Assembly (NCBI GenBank): GCA_019096155.1
Contig: JAHCVI010000005.1
Location: forward strand, 3,048,468 to 3,112,467
Direction of reading: 5' to 3'
Length of the DNA: 64,000 nucleotides
Source: Staphylotrichum longicolle
Lineage: Eukaryota; Ascomycota; Sordariomycetes; Sordariales; Chaetomiaceae
The notes under the pieces are model-generated. The model worked only from the letters and a program-made list of their open reading frames with translations, did not search any database and had not been told where the DNA came from. Shown here in pieces: positions 23,801-35,700 of the stretch (within the stretch, counting starts at the first letter, position 1; the number at the start of each line of letters is the position of its first letter). A program made the position numbers and the translations under genes.

Positions 23801-24936
23801 AAGCGATAGAACGGGGACACGGCTGCATCTCACTGCATCGCTGCAAGCTGCAAGCCGCTGCAAGATGCGAAGCAACCCAATATCAGAAACACAGCGTGAG
23901 ACCAGTAAGGCACCTTACCTTACCTTAGTGATGTACTCCCGTAAAAGCCCACCCAACCCAGGCAGAGAACGGAGGAGACAGACGGGTCGAACTAAGACCC
24001 ATCCACACCCAAAGCCGACCAACCCTCTTTCTGACAACTGGCTGCCGTGCTGATGTGTCACCAAGAGCTATCCGATGTCCCAGGCACGCCATCTCGGTCC
24101 GTTCCTGTCACACAATTCAGACGAACGTTGAAGTCCCTTCCATGTCCAACCAACCCTACTCTGCCTCCGCCTGGCATTAGACCAAACACAGACGACGGGC
24201 CTCCATTATCGGACCCGCGCCGTTAGCAATCTGAACCAAATACCGTTTTGCTCTCACCAAGCAAAGCAGCATTCATCTTCTCCATGAACACTCTCTCCAT
24301 TGTCATCAACTCTCAACCAGCCAATGTAACCCGATTCAAACTCAATAAAGGCGACCCAACTACCTCCCTCTTACCTTAGACCACACTCTCAATTCCACCA
24401 TCACGATCATCAAACAAGCTCGGATAGAGCAGCACATTCTGTATGTAGCGTCCCCTCACACCATGTCACCATCCCCACGACACGACACTGAAAGGAGCCA
24501 CTCTTACCTCACAGACCCGTAACCAAAGTGACCACAGCAACAACAACAAACAACAACAGAGGGAAGACCGCAGAGAAAACATCACTGACTTATTAAACCC
24601 GCTAATCACCCCATCCCAATTCCAACCCCCGAACCCAACCGGTGAGTGGCCTCTCCCCTTGGCAAGAGTATACATCCACCCATCCATCGACCCATCCATC
24701 CATAAACCCAATAAACATACAAACAACCCCCAGATGCCTTTCTTCAGGCCTTCAGGTAGGTAGCGAGGTAAAACACACAAAAACTCAACACCCCGCCCCG
24801 TTTCCCCCGCCAAAACAAAACATGCCATACGTACGCCTCTTTGTAAGATGAAAAAAAGTCCCACCGAATGGATGAAACCCACAACCAGAAAAAGAAAATG
24901 GTCAAAGAGGAGGTAACCGTGTCGTCACGGTCACCG
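20841..24936. other. intergenic region between F-box/LRR gene and PHO23 homologue
   Basis: About 4 kb without a supported gene. Frames up to 226 codons exist (for example on the - strand at 21831-22511) but have no domain, no homologous-looking motif and overlap comparable frames on the other strand. The last few hundred bases are the likely 3'-UTR of the minus-strand PHO23 homologue, with CATC-type short repeats near 24670-24710. Confidence 0.5.
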
Positions 24937-27839
24937 TCACCTCCGCTCGGGGATCTTGAGCCTCTTCTTGCAGTCCTCGCAGTACCATTTCGCTGATGGG
25001 GGAAGAAAGTTAAGCGTTAGTGTGGTCTCTGGCAGGACAGGAAGATAGAATGAAGGGCAGGGTGGGAGGAGGTGGGGTTGAGGATAGGGGCAGGCGATCC
25101 CGGTTGTGGTGGTAGTTGGGGGGTGGGAGGTGGGAGGTGTCGTGCATTGTGGTTGTGGATGTGGTTGTGGTCGTTCTCATGACCTGAAATCATGGACTAT
25201 CCACGGCGAGGAGATGGGGTGTTGTAGCCGCACGTTGCGTGTGGTTGTTGTTTCCGCGATGGCAACAACACACCACAGAACTGGGCAACAATCGCCCGCT
25301 CAACGCGACTCACGCTCCCAAGTCCACAACCACAACCACACCACCACCACCCCTTCCACCCCAGCAACACAAACCTAACCACCCAGCCACCCAACCCAAA
25401 CCCAAAAGAAGCGCAAAAAAAAGAAGATAAAAAGATAAACTCACCATTCCCCTTGGGCGCCACCTTCAACCCCACACACTCCAAATGGAACCACTCCCTC
25501 GGGCACCCCTCGCCATCGCACGCCACCATCTCCCCGTAGCTGACCTGGTTGCAGTAGCAGTAGACGTCCTCGTCCTGCACGTCCTGCTCGTCGTCGTCGT
25601 CCTCCTCCTCGTCCTCCTCCTCGCCGCCGCCTTGCACGCCCCGCTTCGCAGCAGCATTCGCGGCGGCAGCCTCGTTCCTCGCGCGCGTCTCGGCTGCGGA
25701 GGCGGCTGCGGAGGTGGTTGCTGCGGCTGATGTGGTGGTGGTGGAGGCTGTGATGGTGGCTTTTTCTTTCCTGCTGCTGGCGGCGCTGCCGCCTCCGCTG
25801 GCGCCGCCGCCGGCGGTTGTGGACGGCTTGTCTTCTTTGTCCTTGTCCTTGTCTTTGGAGGTTGTTGAGGCCGTGCTGGAGGCGGCTGCGGCGTGTTGGG
25901 CGGCTTGCTGGGCGATCGCGGCGGCGCTGACCGAGACAGAGGCGCCCTTCTTGTGGCTCCGCTTCGCGGTGGTGGCGGTGATGGTTGTGGTCGTTGCGCT
26001 GCTGCTGGTGGCGGTGCTGGCGCCGCTGTCTGTGTTGCGCGAGGGCCGGGACCGGGAGGTTGTCGTGTGGTTGTGTGGTGGACGAGGCGGCTTCGGCAAA
26101 GGTTGCGAGGGCGGGCGTGGAGGGCTTGCTGGCGCGGCCGCTCTTGGTCTTGACCATGTTCGCTGTTGCCGGTTGGATGGCGAGGGCTGCGGCGGTCTCT
26201 TTCTTTGCTGGACCTGGCTCTTCGGTTGCTTTTGTGGCCGTCTCCTTTTTGTTGCCATTCTGTACCGGCTCTGGCGCTGGAGTTGGCTCTTCGGTCTCGG
26301 GCTTCAGCGGACTCGGCTTGTTCAGAGCGGGCACGGTCGCTTCCTTCTGGGCCTTCGCATCTGCGTTTGACTTGGCCGCGCTGCTGGGCTGGCCCGGGTC
26401 TGGTGTGCCCTGCGGGTTCCCGTTCGGCTTGTTTGACGCCACGGATGGCGGCCGTTGGCGAGCGTTTTCGACGTTTGACTGCGTCGAGTTCTGGCGCGCG
26501 CGGGACGACGCGGGTCTAGGTGCGGCAGCCGACGGGGCGGGCGAGCCCCTCCCGACTTTGACAGGATCTGGGAACGTCCCGATGACCGGTGAGGATGTGA
26601 CGGACGGCGACATGGCGGCGGCGGTCCTGCTATGGGTCGGTCAGTCATCCTTGTAGACAAGAGCGAAAGTATAGAGTAGACTTGCCTTTTCTTCGCCTGG
26701 CTACTGGATGTAGGAAGCGCCTTGCGTTTCTTGGCCCCGCTCTCGGGAGCCGGCGTCTCCCTCGGGCTCGTAGTTGTGGTCCGTTGCTTCGAGGCGGCGC
26801 TGCCAAAGACGGTGCCCATCGCGCGCTCCGCCGGGGTCCCTCCATTCGACTTTGCGGGCTCGGGTTTGCGTCTCTTGTTGGCCGGGGCAGTCGCGGGAGG
26901 CGCGGGCGAGATGCCGAGTCCCACGGGCCCGGAGTCGGGGAGGGGTTTCCTCGACTTGGCACCTTGGGTCTTCTTGCCAGCCTCCTGGGCCTTGTCGCCG
27001 TCGGCGTCGGCCGCCTGGTTCTTCGCGTTCTTCTTGGCAGCCATGGCCTGCTTTCTGTCACTGCTGCGGGCGGCTGCCTCCTCGGCCAGGGCCTGAGCGG
27101 CTGCGGAGAGAGTGGCAGCACCCTCGCGGCGCGATCGCTCCGCCTGCTTATCGTTGGCCTTGGCCTGCCTGTTCTCCACATACGCCCAGTGTGTGCTGCT
27201 GCCCCATTTGGCCTCCTCGCTGAATTCGCTCTCGAGGTGCGGCCAGATGTCGTCGATGCGGGCCAGCTGCTTGTGCAAAGCATCATTGGCCGTCGCGATG
27301 ACATGGTTCTTCTCCTCCAGAGACACCAGCAGTTCTTGTATCTTGAGCGCGGTATCGCGGAAGAGGGTGCGGCGCGGTATGTTGGCTGGATCGAACACGC
27401 TGCTGGCCGAAGCATCAGAGGGCGGCCCGGGAAAGCTGGCCGCTCCGGTAGTGCTGTTGTGGACGCTCATGGGCGCGGCTACCGATGCAGCGCTGCTCGA
27501 CGCATCATTGTGTTGTCTGAGGAGGTCGGGGGAGGGCGTGTTGAGGGTGTCGTGGAGGAGCTGGAGGAGGGTGGCTTCGGGCGCGAAAATCTTGGCGTCG
27601 ACTTCCTTGAGGAGCGTAAAGTGTCGAACTAGTTCTTTCGGAAGCGCCGTGATCGCATCGGCAAAGTGGGTGACTCCTGGGAGGATGTTGATGGGCTGCT
27701 CTGGCGCAGGGGCGCCCGCCAACGGGTTGGCGCGATTGAACGACGAGGTTCGCGGCGGGTTGACTCGTGTCTGGCGCACCGGTTGTCTGCGACTCGAACT
27801 GCTTGCGCCGTCGGGCGCTGGTGGCTTTGCTGTCTTCAT
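24937..27839 (-). CDS. pho23: ING/PHD-finger protein, PHO23-like (Rpd3L histone deacetylase complex)
   Basis: Three exons: 27839-26686, 26626-25445 and 24992-24937; about 796 aa after one frame correction. The ING domain (INILPGVTHFADAITALPKE, LVRHFTLLKEVDAKIF; residues ~50-240) is followed by a long Ala/Lys/Pro/Ser-rich nuclear spacer. The C-terminal C4HC3 PHD finger has YCYCNQVSYGEMVACDGEGC, WFHLECVGLK and KWYCEDCKKRL, closest to yeast Pho23; such fingers bind methylated H3K4. Pho23 is a subunit of Rpd3L, a transcriptional repressor; YNG2 (NuA4) is the less likely alternative. Intron 1 (59 nt) uses a GC-AG pair (AAG/GCAAGT). Intron 2 is long (452 nt) and splits the PHD finger before its last two cysteines. 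The frame must shift +1 near 26050-26080, in a CCACACAACCACACG stretch, to connect the two halves; no plausible intron explains it. Confidence 0.85.
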
Positions 27840-28620
27840 GATGAAGTATGCCTTGAAAGGCTGCGCTTTGGTAAAGGGGTGACAGTCGTGGTTTGAGGGG
27901 GTTTGGTTTCAAGGCGGCGGAAGACGGAGGGCAGCGACGAGACTCGCGAGACGAGCCAGGCCAGGCCAAGAGTCGTTCGGCTTCTCGCTGGTCTGTCCGT
28001 GTCTGTCAGGCGCCGAGGGAGCTTTAGTTCGCAACAATTAAACTTGGGAGAGAGTCAAGAGTGAAGGCCGGCTGAGGAGCACACCTAGACGCTAATGGCG
28101 TGCTGTGAGGAGCAGGGAGGTGTGTTGTGCAGCGGACCAGAAAAAAGGGCGAGCCTCGAGGCGCGCGGGACCTTCCACACAAAAGCGGCCTGCGGACACC
28201 GGGGCAGCAGTGCCCGCCAGCGGCTTTCTGCCGGTTGTGGGGAGCAGAATTGTGGACCTGCAGCGGGCTGAGGTCGGTCTCTGATACGTCACTGCTTGTT
28301 GCGGTCCATTGATAAGATAAGGAAGGGGAGGAGGGAAGTTGTGAGCTATGAGGCATTCTGCAGTATTTATTGCCTTCCTGGACCTGCGTAACGAACAGAT
28401 CCAGCACAGATAGAAGAGTGATTCATACAGCATCATTCTGTAAGGTAATTAACCACTTGATGGATGTGGAGCATCATCTAACAACGTTGCCGCGCCCAAA
28501 TATCGGGATTTTAAGGTAGAAAAACACACCGGCTCTCTCGTCCCAAACGCCTTGCATCGCTCAATGTCTAACCCTACGCCCTTGCTGCTGCGAAAGTAAA
28601 CCCAAAAACATGAGCCCGCA
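27840..28620. other. PHO23-homologue promoter and RER2 3' flank
   Basis: A 781-nt gap between two minus-strand genes. It must hold the start region of the PHO23 homologue and the terminator of RER2. No ORF or distinctive motif is seen. Confidence 0.55.
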
Positions 28621-29814
28621 TCACGCCTGCTTCACCCGCCGGCGCGGTCTCTCGTCCCTCGCCTTCTGCTTCTGCCTCCACTGCCACTCGACCAGCACGG
28701 GAAGGAAGTGCCAGAGGTCAAACTCGGGCCAGAAACACTTGAGGAAGAAGATGTGGGTGTCTTGGTGGCACTGCCACAGCATGAAATCGCTCAGCCTCTC
28801 CACGCCACTAGTCCGGACAAAGATGTCGAGCGGGGGGCAGCCCGCCGTGTAGAGGTGTCTGTCGATGGTCTCTGGTGTGATGGTCTCCGCGTTGGGGTAT
28901 ATGGCCACCGGCTCGTCAACACCGCTCTTGGCGGTTGTCGCCTCCGAGTGCAGTGTCGTCGCGGTGGACGCCGCGTCGTCGTTATCGTCTAGCTGCGTCG
29001 ATGAGGGTGTGGGCGACGGCGACTCGCTGATGGGTTCAAGCGGGTCCGACTTTCCTGTCTGCGTGGACAGGATCTTCTGCGTTATTCTGTTCTGGGAAAA
29101 CGGCGTGCTGTGAGGGCGCGGCGTGGTTGAGTACTCCTCCACCGTAGTCCGTATCGCCGTCGTCATCTCTTCCCTCGATGTGTATGGAAAGCATATATTG
29201 AGGACGCAGCTGGAGATCATTGTCAGCTCCGCTGGAGGCTCGTGCAATATCTGAAAGAAGGGTGCCTACTCTGTATTGTGCTGCGTAGCGGCAGCCGCCC
29301 TCTCCACGACCTCGAGAACATCTGGAGGGATCAGGTCAAGGCGCCCCAGCACCTTCACACCGGCGCCATATCGGTCCAACAGCTCTCCGTGCTGAATGAG
29401 CTGCTCGAGTTTGTGTTTCGCAAGCTGCATAAGCCCGTCGACCTCGTACTTGGGGCGGTGGAAGTTCTCGAGACTGAAGGCGTAGACCGTGACGACCTTG
29501 ACGCCGCACTTGTAGCAGACCTCTAGCACCTGCAGGTTCCTGTCAGTTTGCGTGCTGCGGGGAGCAGAGGGGGTTGTGGGCAGAAGACGCACCCGAGCAA
29601 GGGCCTCGAAGCCCAGGTGATGACCCTCGATCGTCTCAATCTTGTGGCTCCGGGCGTAGCGGCGGTTGCCATCCATCTCGAAGGCGACATGGAGCGGGAT
29701 GGGCCCCTGAGAGAGGGCGCCAATCAGGGTCGATCGGAGACGGTTGAGAGCCCATTCTGCAGGGGGCGAGCTGAGAAACCAGCTGCGTATCCGGGAGAGA
29801 TACAGGTCTGACAT
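28621..29814 (-). CDS. rer2: dehydrodolichyl diphosphate synthase (cis-prenyltransferase)
   Basis: Makes the long cis-polyprenyl diphosphate precursor of dolichol from farnesyl and isopentenyl diphosphate at the ER, needed for N-glycosylation and GPI anchors. Three exons: 29814-29593, 29529-29270 and 29209-28621, with introns of 63 and 60 nt, giving 356 aa. Region I is HVAFEMDGNRRYAR with the catalytic Asp; GHHLGFEALARVLEVCYKCG and VKVVTVYAFSLENFHRPKYE follow; region V is RTSGVERLSDFMLWQ, and the C-terminal helix ends EWQWRQKQKARDERPRRR. Between VLNICFPYTSREEM and YTAGCPPLDIFVRTSG lies a Ser/Thr/Pro- and Asp-rich insert of about 85 residues absent from yeast Rer2; such low-complexity loops occur in filamentous ascomycetes. 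It is head-to-head with the DSC2-like gene. Confidence 0.92.
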
Positions 29815-30566
29815 TTGATGTTATCTTTTTCACCGCCGGCGCGAGCGAGGGCGAGGGCGAGGGCGAGGGATGCGCAAAGTCAGGGAGCAAAAAATCGAAG
29901 AGCTTCTCAAAGTGTCTGGTCGTCAAAGAACAGTCGCCATCGTAGATGCTTTGCGACAAAACGAAGGGACCCTGTCTCACGGGACAGGCTAGTCAGGTGG
30001 TCCGCCAAGAGGGAATCGTGGCTTTGCGAATTCGAGCTTGGAAGTTGGATTGCGTGTCGGAAGGACGCAGCACTCACCCAGAGAGGACTCGTGGTGGTGG
30101 CTCGCCTGTGAAAGAGTGGGTCACCGCGCCCTTTCCTGGCGACTTGCGCAAGGGGGTCTGCTCCACCGATGTCATGGGGAACCACTGCAGCGAGCGGGTG
30201 GGTCTTGGCTCAGGAACCGCTGAACGGCGCATGTGGCCTGCCGGGGTTCCGAACGACACCGTTACCTTACCATTCCTGTCAGCGAGGCTGAACTTGTGCC
30301 AGACGTCATTTTCAAACCTGAGGAACCCAGCACACTTTTTTCTTATTTCCCCTTTTCAGTGTTGGGCTTGTCTCGAAGTCTTCGGGCGGGCCCCATGCAC
30401 AATTTGACGTCGGCTCATTCAAGACTCAAGAGTTGAGAGTCGAGAGTCGCAAGTCGAGACTCGGTCAACTCGACCCGACGCCCCCCCACCACTTCCCCTC
30501 GCCCTCCTACCTCCTACCTCCAGATAATGTCGGCATAGCAACTGTCTGGCAAGACACAACGCAGCA
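29815..30566. promoter_or_regulatory. shared promoter region of RER2 and the DSC2-like gene
   Basis: A 752-nt head-to-head interval with start codons diverging. It contains a (GAGGGC)n G-quadruplex motif next to RER2 and a CGACTC-rich stretch (GTCGAGAGTC, GTCGAGACTCGG) near 30430-30460. Co-regulation is inferred from the arrangement alone. Confidence 0.5.
29849..29869 (+). repeat. (GGGCGA)n G-quadruplex motif upstream of RER2
   Basis: Four GGG runs (29849-51, 29855-57, 29861-63, 29867-69) at exact 6-nt spacing satisfy the G3N3 quadruplex rule. It lies 35-55 nt upstream of the RER2 start codon; the RER2 sense strand is C-rich here. Confidence 0.85.
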
Positions 30567-31455
30567 ATGTCGTTTGCACACACGCCCGTGACGCGCACCC
30601 TGGTGCTGGGCCTGGTCGGGTCCTCGATCGCGGCCAGTCTCTTCGACGTCAAGCACTACTTCTACATCTCTGTCGGCACCCACTTTCTCGAGTACGGCCA
30701 GACATGGCGTGCTCTGATATGGCAGCTGTGCTATACCAACTCGTCCGAGGTGCTCTTTGCCGCCATGACCCTGTACAATCTCCGGATTGTTGAGCAGCTG
30801 TGGGGGTCGAGGAAATATGCCGTACGTCAGAGAGTGTCCTTTGTTGAGAACTGCCAGCTTGCCAGCTGCTGACGCTAGACAGTCGTTCATTCTCGTCTCG
30901 GGGCTTCTCACATCCATCATCCCGCCCGTCCTCCTGACGGGAATCTTCCGGCCTCTCAGCTGGGGAATCTTCGATTTCCTTCCGGCTGGCCCCACGCCCC
31001 TCATCTTTGCCATCTTGGCGCAGTACCATGACATGGTCCCGCAGATCTATCGGTACAGGATTGTGCTCTCCACGGACGGCCCGACTGACAAGCCTTTCGA
31101 CGTCCCCGGGGTGACACTCTCGGACAAGACCACCAAGTACCTCATGGCACTCCAGCTGGCGCTCTTTCAGTGGCCCGGCTCCCTCCTCGGGGCAGGCGTC
31201 GGCTGGCTGGTGGGGCAAGCCTGGCGCAGCGAACTGATTCCGGGCGCCTTGATCCGTTGGCGTGTGCCGGGGTGGGTTGTGGGCATGAGGACGAAGAGGG
31301 GCAGCGAAAGGTTTGAGGGGATGCGGAGGAGGCTCGAGACCGAAGGGGCGTCGACGGGGGCTGCGTCGGGAGCTCAGCAGCAGGTTGGGGGGGAAGGAAA
31401 CAGACGAAGGACTATGGGCCAGCAACTCATCGATGAAGTGCGCGGGGCGTTCTGA
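30567..31455 (+). CDS. dsc2: DSC E3 ligase subunit 2-like (UBAC2/rhomboid-like membrane protein)
   Basis: Two exons, 30567-30821 and 30883-31455, split by a 61-nt GTACGT...ACAG intron; 275 aa. The hydrophobic segments (TLVLGLVGSSIAASLF; FAAMTLYNLRIVEQLWGS; SFILVSGLLTSIIPPVLL; GPTPLIFAILAQYHDMVPQI; YLMALQLALFQWPGSLLGAG) give the derlin/rhomboid-like fold of the UBAC2/Dsc2 family, with no Ser-His catalytic pair seen. In fission yeast and Aspergillus the DSC complex is a Golgi/ER ubiquitin ligase required for SREBP cleavage and hypoxia adaptation. The C-terminal tail (MGQQLIDEVRGAF) is short and I do not see a clear UBA domain. Assignment to Dsc2 rather than another UBAC2-like protein is by overall pattern. 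It shares its promoter interval with RER2. Confidence 0.72.
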
Positions 31456-32726
31456 AAGTGTCCGGGCAGAGGACCACGGCTAATCGGTGCTCTGAGGTTG
31501 CTTGCACAAGCTCTACCAAGCAAGCACCCGCTTTTCGGCTGCGCAGGTGAGGTTGGATCTGACATTCTGGAGATACCTAATCTTAGAGAAATCAAGCAGG
31601 GCTCAGAAGACGCGCGACGCTGTTGGTGACCCAGGTCGATCATGCATCCTTTACAAGTTGCTGGTGCTTAGATGCATACCTTGGCGTGTAAGTCGTAAGT
31701 CAATGATTGGGAACAGTACAACCTTCCGACGGCCTCTGGTATGTGACCTCCTATCTGCGCCACCGCCCGTGGAACAAACAAGACGAGACGCAAGCTTCGG
31801 AGGTGTGCACCACCCGGCCTCGTGGCCCATTTCGGGTTTGAATGAGTACGCTGGTTGTTTGGGGAGGCTTGACTTCGCCGCATCATGCGCTGGCCCGCCG
31901 GGGCCGCCCTGGCCTAAAAATATGGGCGGCCCAGTTCCCCCGGATGCCAAGAACCAGCACCCGCCAGGCTCTGGATTGCCCATTGGCGGGCGCATCGGAC
32001 AGCCGCAGGACTCCCAGCGCCCCGGATCGGCTTAGCCCCTGCACAATCCACCGCGCCTCCCAACGCACATTTGGGAAAACCAACCATCCTTCTTGCGCTT
32101 CACTGCCTTTTTGCAAGCGCAGGCAATCAAGGCCCATTCAAGAGGCAAACCAGACCCGACCTCCTTGGCCGACCACCTCATACCCGGTTCGCATTATCAC
32201 ACGCAGACCAGATTTCCAGTTTGCCACAAGAATCAAACCCCGGCTGCCTACTCACGCATACCGCTTGAAGTGTAGATTCCGAGCTCCACGTGCAGAGCTG
32301 AGACATCCCTGGCTTTGATCTGCTTTCAGGAGGTTTTGGCCGATTGAGGTCCACTTTCAGCGCTGCTTCTTCTTTGACCTCGCTGCCTCCCTGCCTCCCT
32401 CCGCTTGTGCTCTCTGGTTCCGAACGTCGCACACGATCGATTTCCCTGTTTCTGCCAACTGACAGTACCTATACGGACCGCATACGAAGCACATGCACAT
32501 ACGCTTACGCAGCTACGCTTCCCGCACAAACACACACACGCACACGCACACGTCGCCCCGTCATCGCGCGCCCATGGATCCGTAGTCGGAGCTGGAGCTG
32601 GACCTGCTTCGAACTGTGAAGAGAAGAAGAGCTTAGAACCGCAACGTTTGAGCGCTTGGGGTTTGCACAATGCTTCTTGGGAGGAGCTGCCCTTAATCTC
32701 GAGACTTCCACAGCCAGACGCATCCA
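31456..32726. other. intergenic region between DSC2-like gene and UDS1
   Basis: A 1.27-kb tandem gap. It must contain the DSC2-like 3'-UTR and the UDS1 promoter/leader. A CACACG-rich stretch occurs near 32525-32552. No supported ORF or RNA gene. Confidence 0.55.
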
Positions 32727-35700
32727 ATGAACGGCGCGACGACGAGGATAGGCGGTCCCGCGAGGGGAGCCGTCGGACAAAGGGGGGATGCCTTTCCGGG
32801 CCCAGGACGGCTGCCTCCGCCAGGACAACCGCTCGTGACGCCGACGGGAAAGGCACTGGTGGAGGGCTATAGGCAGGACATCATCAGTGGCTTCGAGAAG
32901 GAGAAGCCGCTGTTCAACCCCGTACGAGTCATGAACCCCCTGTTTGGTCCTGTCATTGAAACCGGACATTGGAGTGCCCGGCCCTGTCTAACTCGAGACT
33001 TGCCACGTAGATGAACGAGAACCGCCCCCAGAGCTCCGCTCTTGTCGACCTGAAGGACTCGGTCCAGGTGCATCTGCTGACCGAAACGGCCCTCCTCGAC
33101 AGCAAGACCTTCGAGATCCTGTCGCCCGAGGAGGTCGATGGCCTCAAGAAGCAGATGCAGTCGCTGTCGATGCGCATCGACCAGGCCCGCGCGAACCTGG
33201 CCATCCAGTCAAAGTACCGCGACGCCGCGATATCCATGGCCAGGCTGTATTCGCCCTCGAAAGCAGACGGGAAGAGGAGGAGCCTGTTGGGCAACCGCAT
33301 GAGCGACTCGGCCAAGGAGGCCGAGATGGAGAGACAGGCGAGCGAGCGCCGCTGCGAGGAGCTTGCCACGGAACTGTTCTCGCTCGAGAAGCGCCTGATG
33401 GAGCCACAAAGGCGCCTGCTGCAGCACACGGCCGGCATCCTGCAGATGACGCACCGTGCCTCGTCCAAAAAGTCGGGGCAAGCGCCGGTCGGGCCCATGA
33501 CGAACGGCATCCCTGGCAGCCCCGAGAGCCTCTACACCTACACAAACACCCGCAACAGCATGGAGATTCCGAGCGACGACCTCGACTTTGACAAGAGCCT
33601 GTACCTGCCGTTCGACCAGGCCGGCAACCCGGCGGCCCGACCGCGCAAGAACACCATCGAGATCCCCATGAAGTCGCCGATACGGGAGCAAAACGCGCAG
33701 TTGAGGGAGCTGCGCGAGGAAGTGGACAAGGTGAAGGAGGAGAACGAGCGCATCTTGGAAGAGAACATCCAGCTCAAGACGGCAGAGCAGCAACTAAAGA
33801 AGGAGTTTGCACGGGTCCAGGACGAACGGACACGGCTCGCCGCCTCCGAGGAGCAGCTCCGGGAGGATCAGATGCGCGCCAGGGACGAGGTCGAGCGGCT
33901 CCGGTCGAGGGAGCAGCAGCTCATGGACGAACAGGCGAGAGCCTCCGAGGAGACGTCGCGAATGGCGGATGAGACCAACCGGTTCAAGGACGAGACCTCG
34001 CGGCTCAAGGAAGCCGACTCGCGTCTCAGGGCCATCGAGGAGATGATGACTGCCGAGACGGACGCTCTCCGCGCACAGAGTGCGGAGCAACTCAAGGCCA
34101 TCTCGGATACCGAGGCGAAACTGGAGGGCCTGAACCGCAAGCTCCGGGATGTCATTGTGGCCTTCAACCCCGCCAAGAACAGCGGGTTCGGCAACCCGGC
34201 AGCACCCGCGGGCTCTGTCGAGACGCTGACGAGGCAGCTGGCGTACCTGGAAACAGGTCTTGCCGCAGCCGCGGAAGAGCAGAAGTCGTCTGCCGCTGAG
34301 GCATCAGCAGCGTCCGCAGAGGCTGCTGCGCTTGCATCGTCGCTCGACCAGGTCGAGGCAGCCCTCGACCAGGCGAATGGGCGGGTTCAGGCTCTGGCCC
34401 GTCAAGTCGAGTCTGTGCTGCAGCAGTCAAACTCCAGCGCACCGCCACCTCCCGGAGGCACTTTGGACGAGCAGCTTGACTATCTAGAGGATGCCTTCCA
34501 GTCTGTTGGCTCCGAGCTCTCGCGCGCGGTCGAGGCTTCGACGTCTGCCTCGGCCAAGAAGCAGAACATCGAGCAGGTCGACGCCGTCCTCATGGGCCTG
34601 TGGGAGATCATCCAGTCCGGCTACGCCGAGATCGAGCAGCAGCGTGCCGTCCGCCGGCAGAACCGCGCCATGGGCCAGGGTGGCGACGACGACGACGACC
34701 TGTCGAGCAACGAATTCGAAGGCTTCGCCAACGAGTCCTACTCTCTCCAGGCCTTTTCCACAAAGGTCCAGTGGCTCTACGCGCAAGCAACCGGCCTCCG
34801 CGAGCAGAAGTTCATCCTTCAGCGTCAAATCAAGCAACAGCGCGAGCTCAACAACCGCAGCGAGTCCGAAAAGGACCGCGAGCTGGCCGCCAAATCCGCC
34901 GAGCTCGAACAGACTCAGCACCTTCTTGATGACGCCCAGGCCGAGCTCCAACAAGCCCTCGCCGACATGGACACCCTTCAAAAGACCACGGCCGCCAACG
35001 AAGCCGCCTCGTCCTCCTCCACCAAAGCCACCCAAGACGCTCTCCAAGCCCGTGCCGCCCGCATCGCGGCCCTCGAAGAAACCATCCAGGACACCCAATC
35101 CCGCCTCGCCGCCGCCGAAGCCTCCATCACCGCCACCCAGTCCCAGCTCGACGAATCCAACACGGCCCGCGCCGCCGCCGAGTCGGAACTCGCCGCGCTC
35201 CAAACAAGACTCAATTCCGCCACCGAAGCCGCCTCCGCCGCCGCCGCCGAGGCCGCCACCCTGCAGGACCAGCTCAAGTCCAAAGACGACGAGCTTGAGC
35301 AGATGAACACGATGGTGGTCGAGCTCAAGACCGAAGTCGCCTTCGCCAAGGCCGAGCTCGACGGCGCGTACGGTTCCCGCAAGCAGCGCGCCGCCGAGGC
35401 CGCCGCGCTGTCTAACTCGTCCCACTCGGAGGAGCTCAACCTGCATCGATCGCGGCTGCGCGCCGAGCTCGAGAACGCCCTGCGCGACCTCGAGGAGATC
35501 ACGCGCGAGTCCATCGCCGCGGAGCGCGAGCGGTTGGAGATTGAGGGCAAGTTGGATGAAGTGATGGGCGTCAAGGCCGAGCTGGAAGGGGAGGTGCAGG
35601 GCCTGAGGGAGAGGTTGGGACGGGTGCAGGACGAGTTGGATCGGGAGCGGTTGCGGGTGCCGACGAGCGGTGGTGGGAATGGAGCGGGTGCGGGTGCGGG

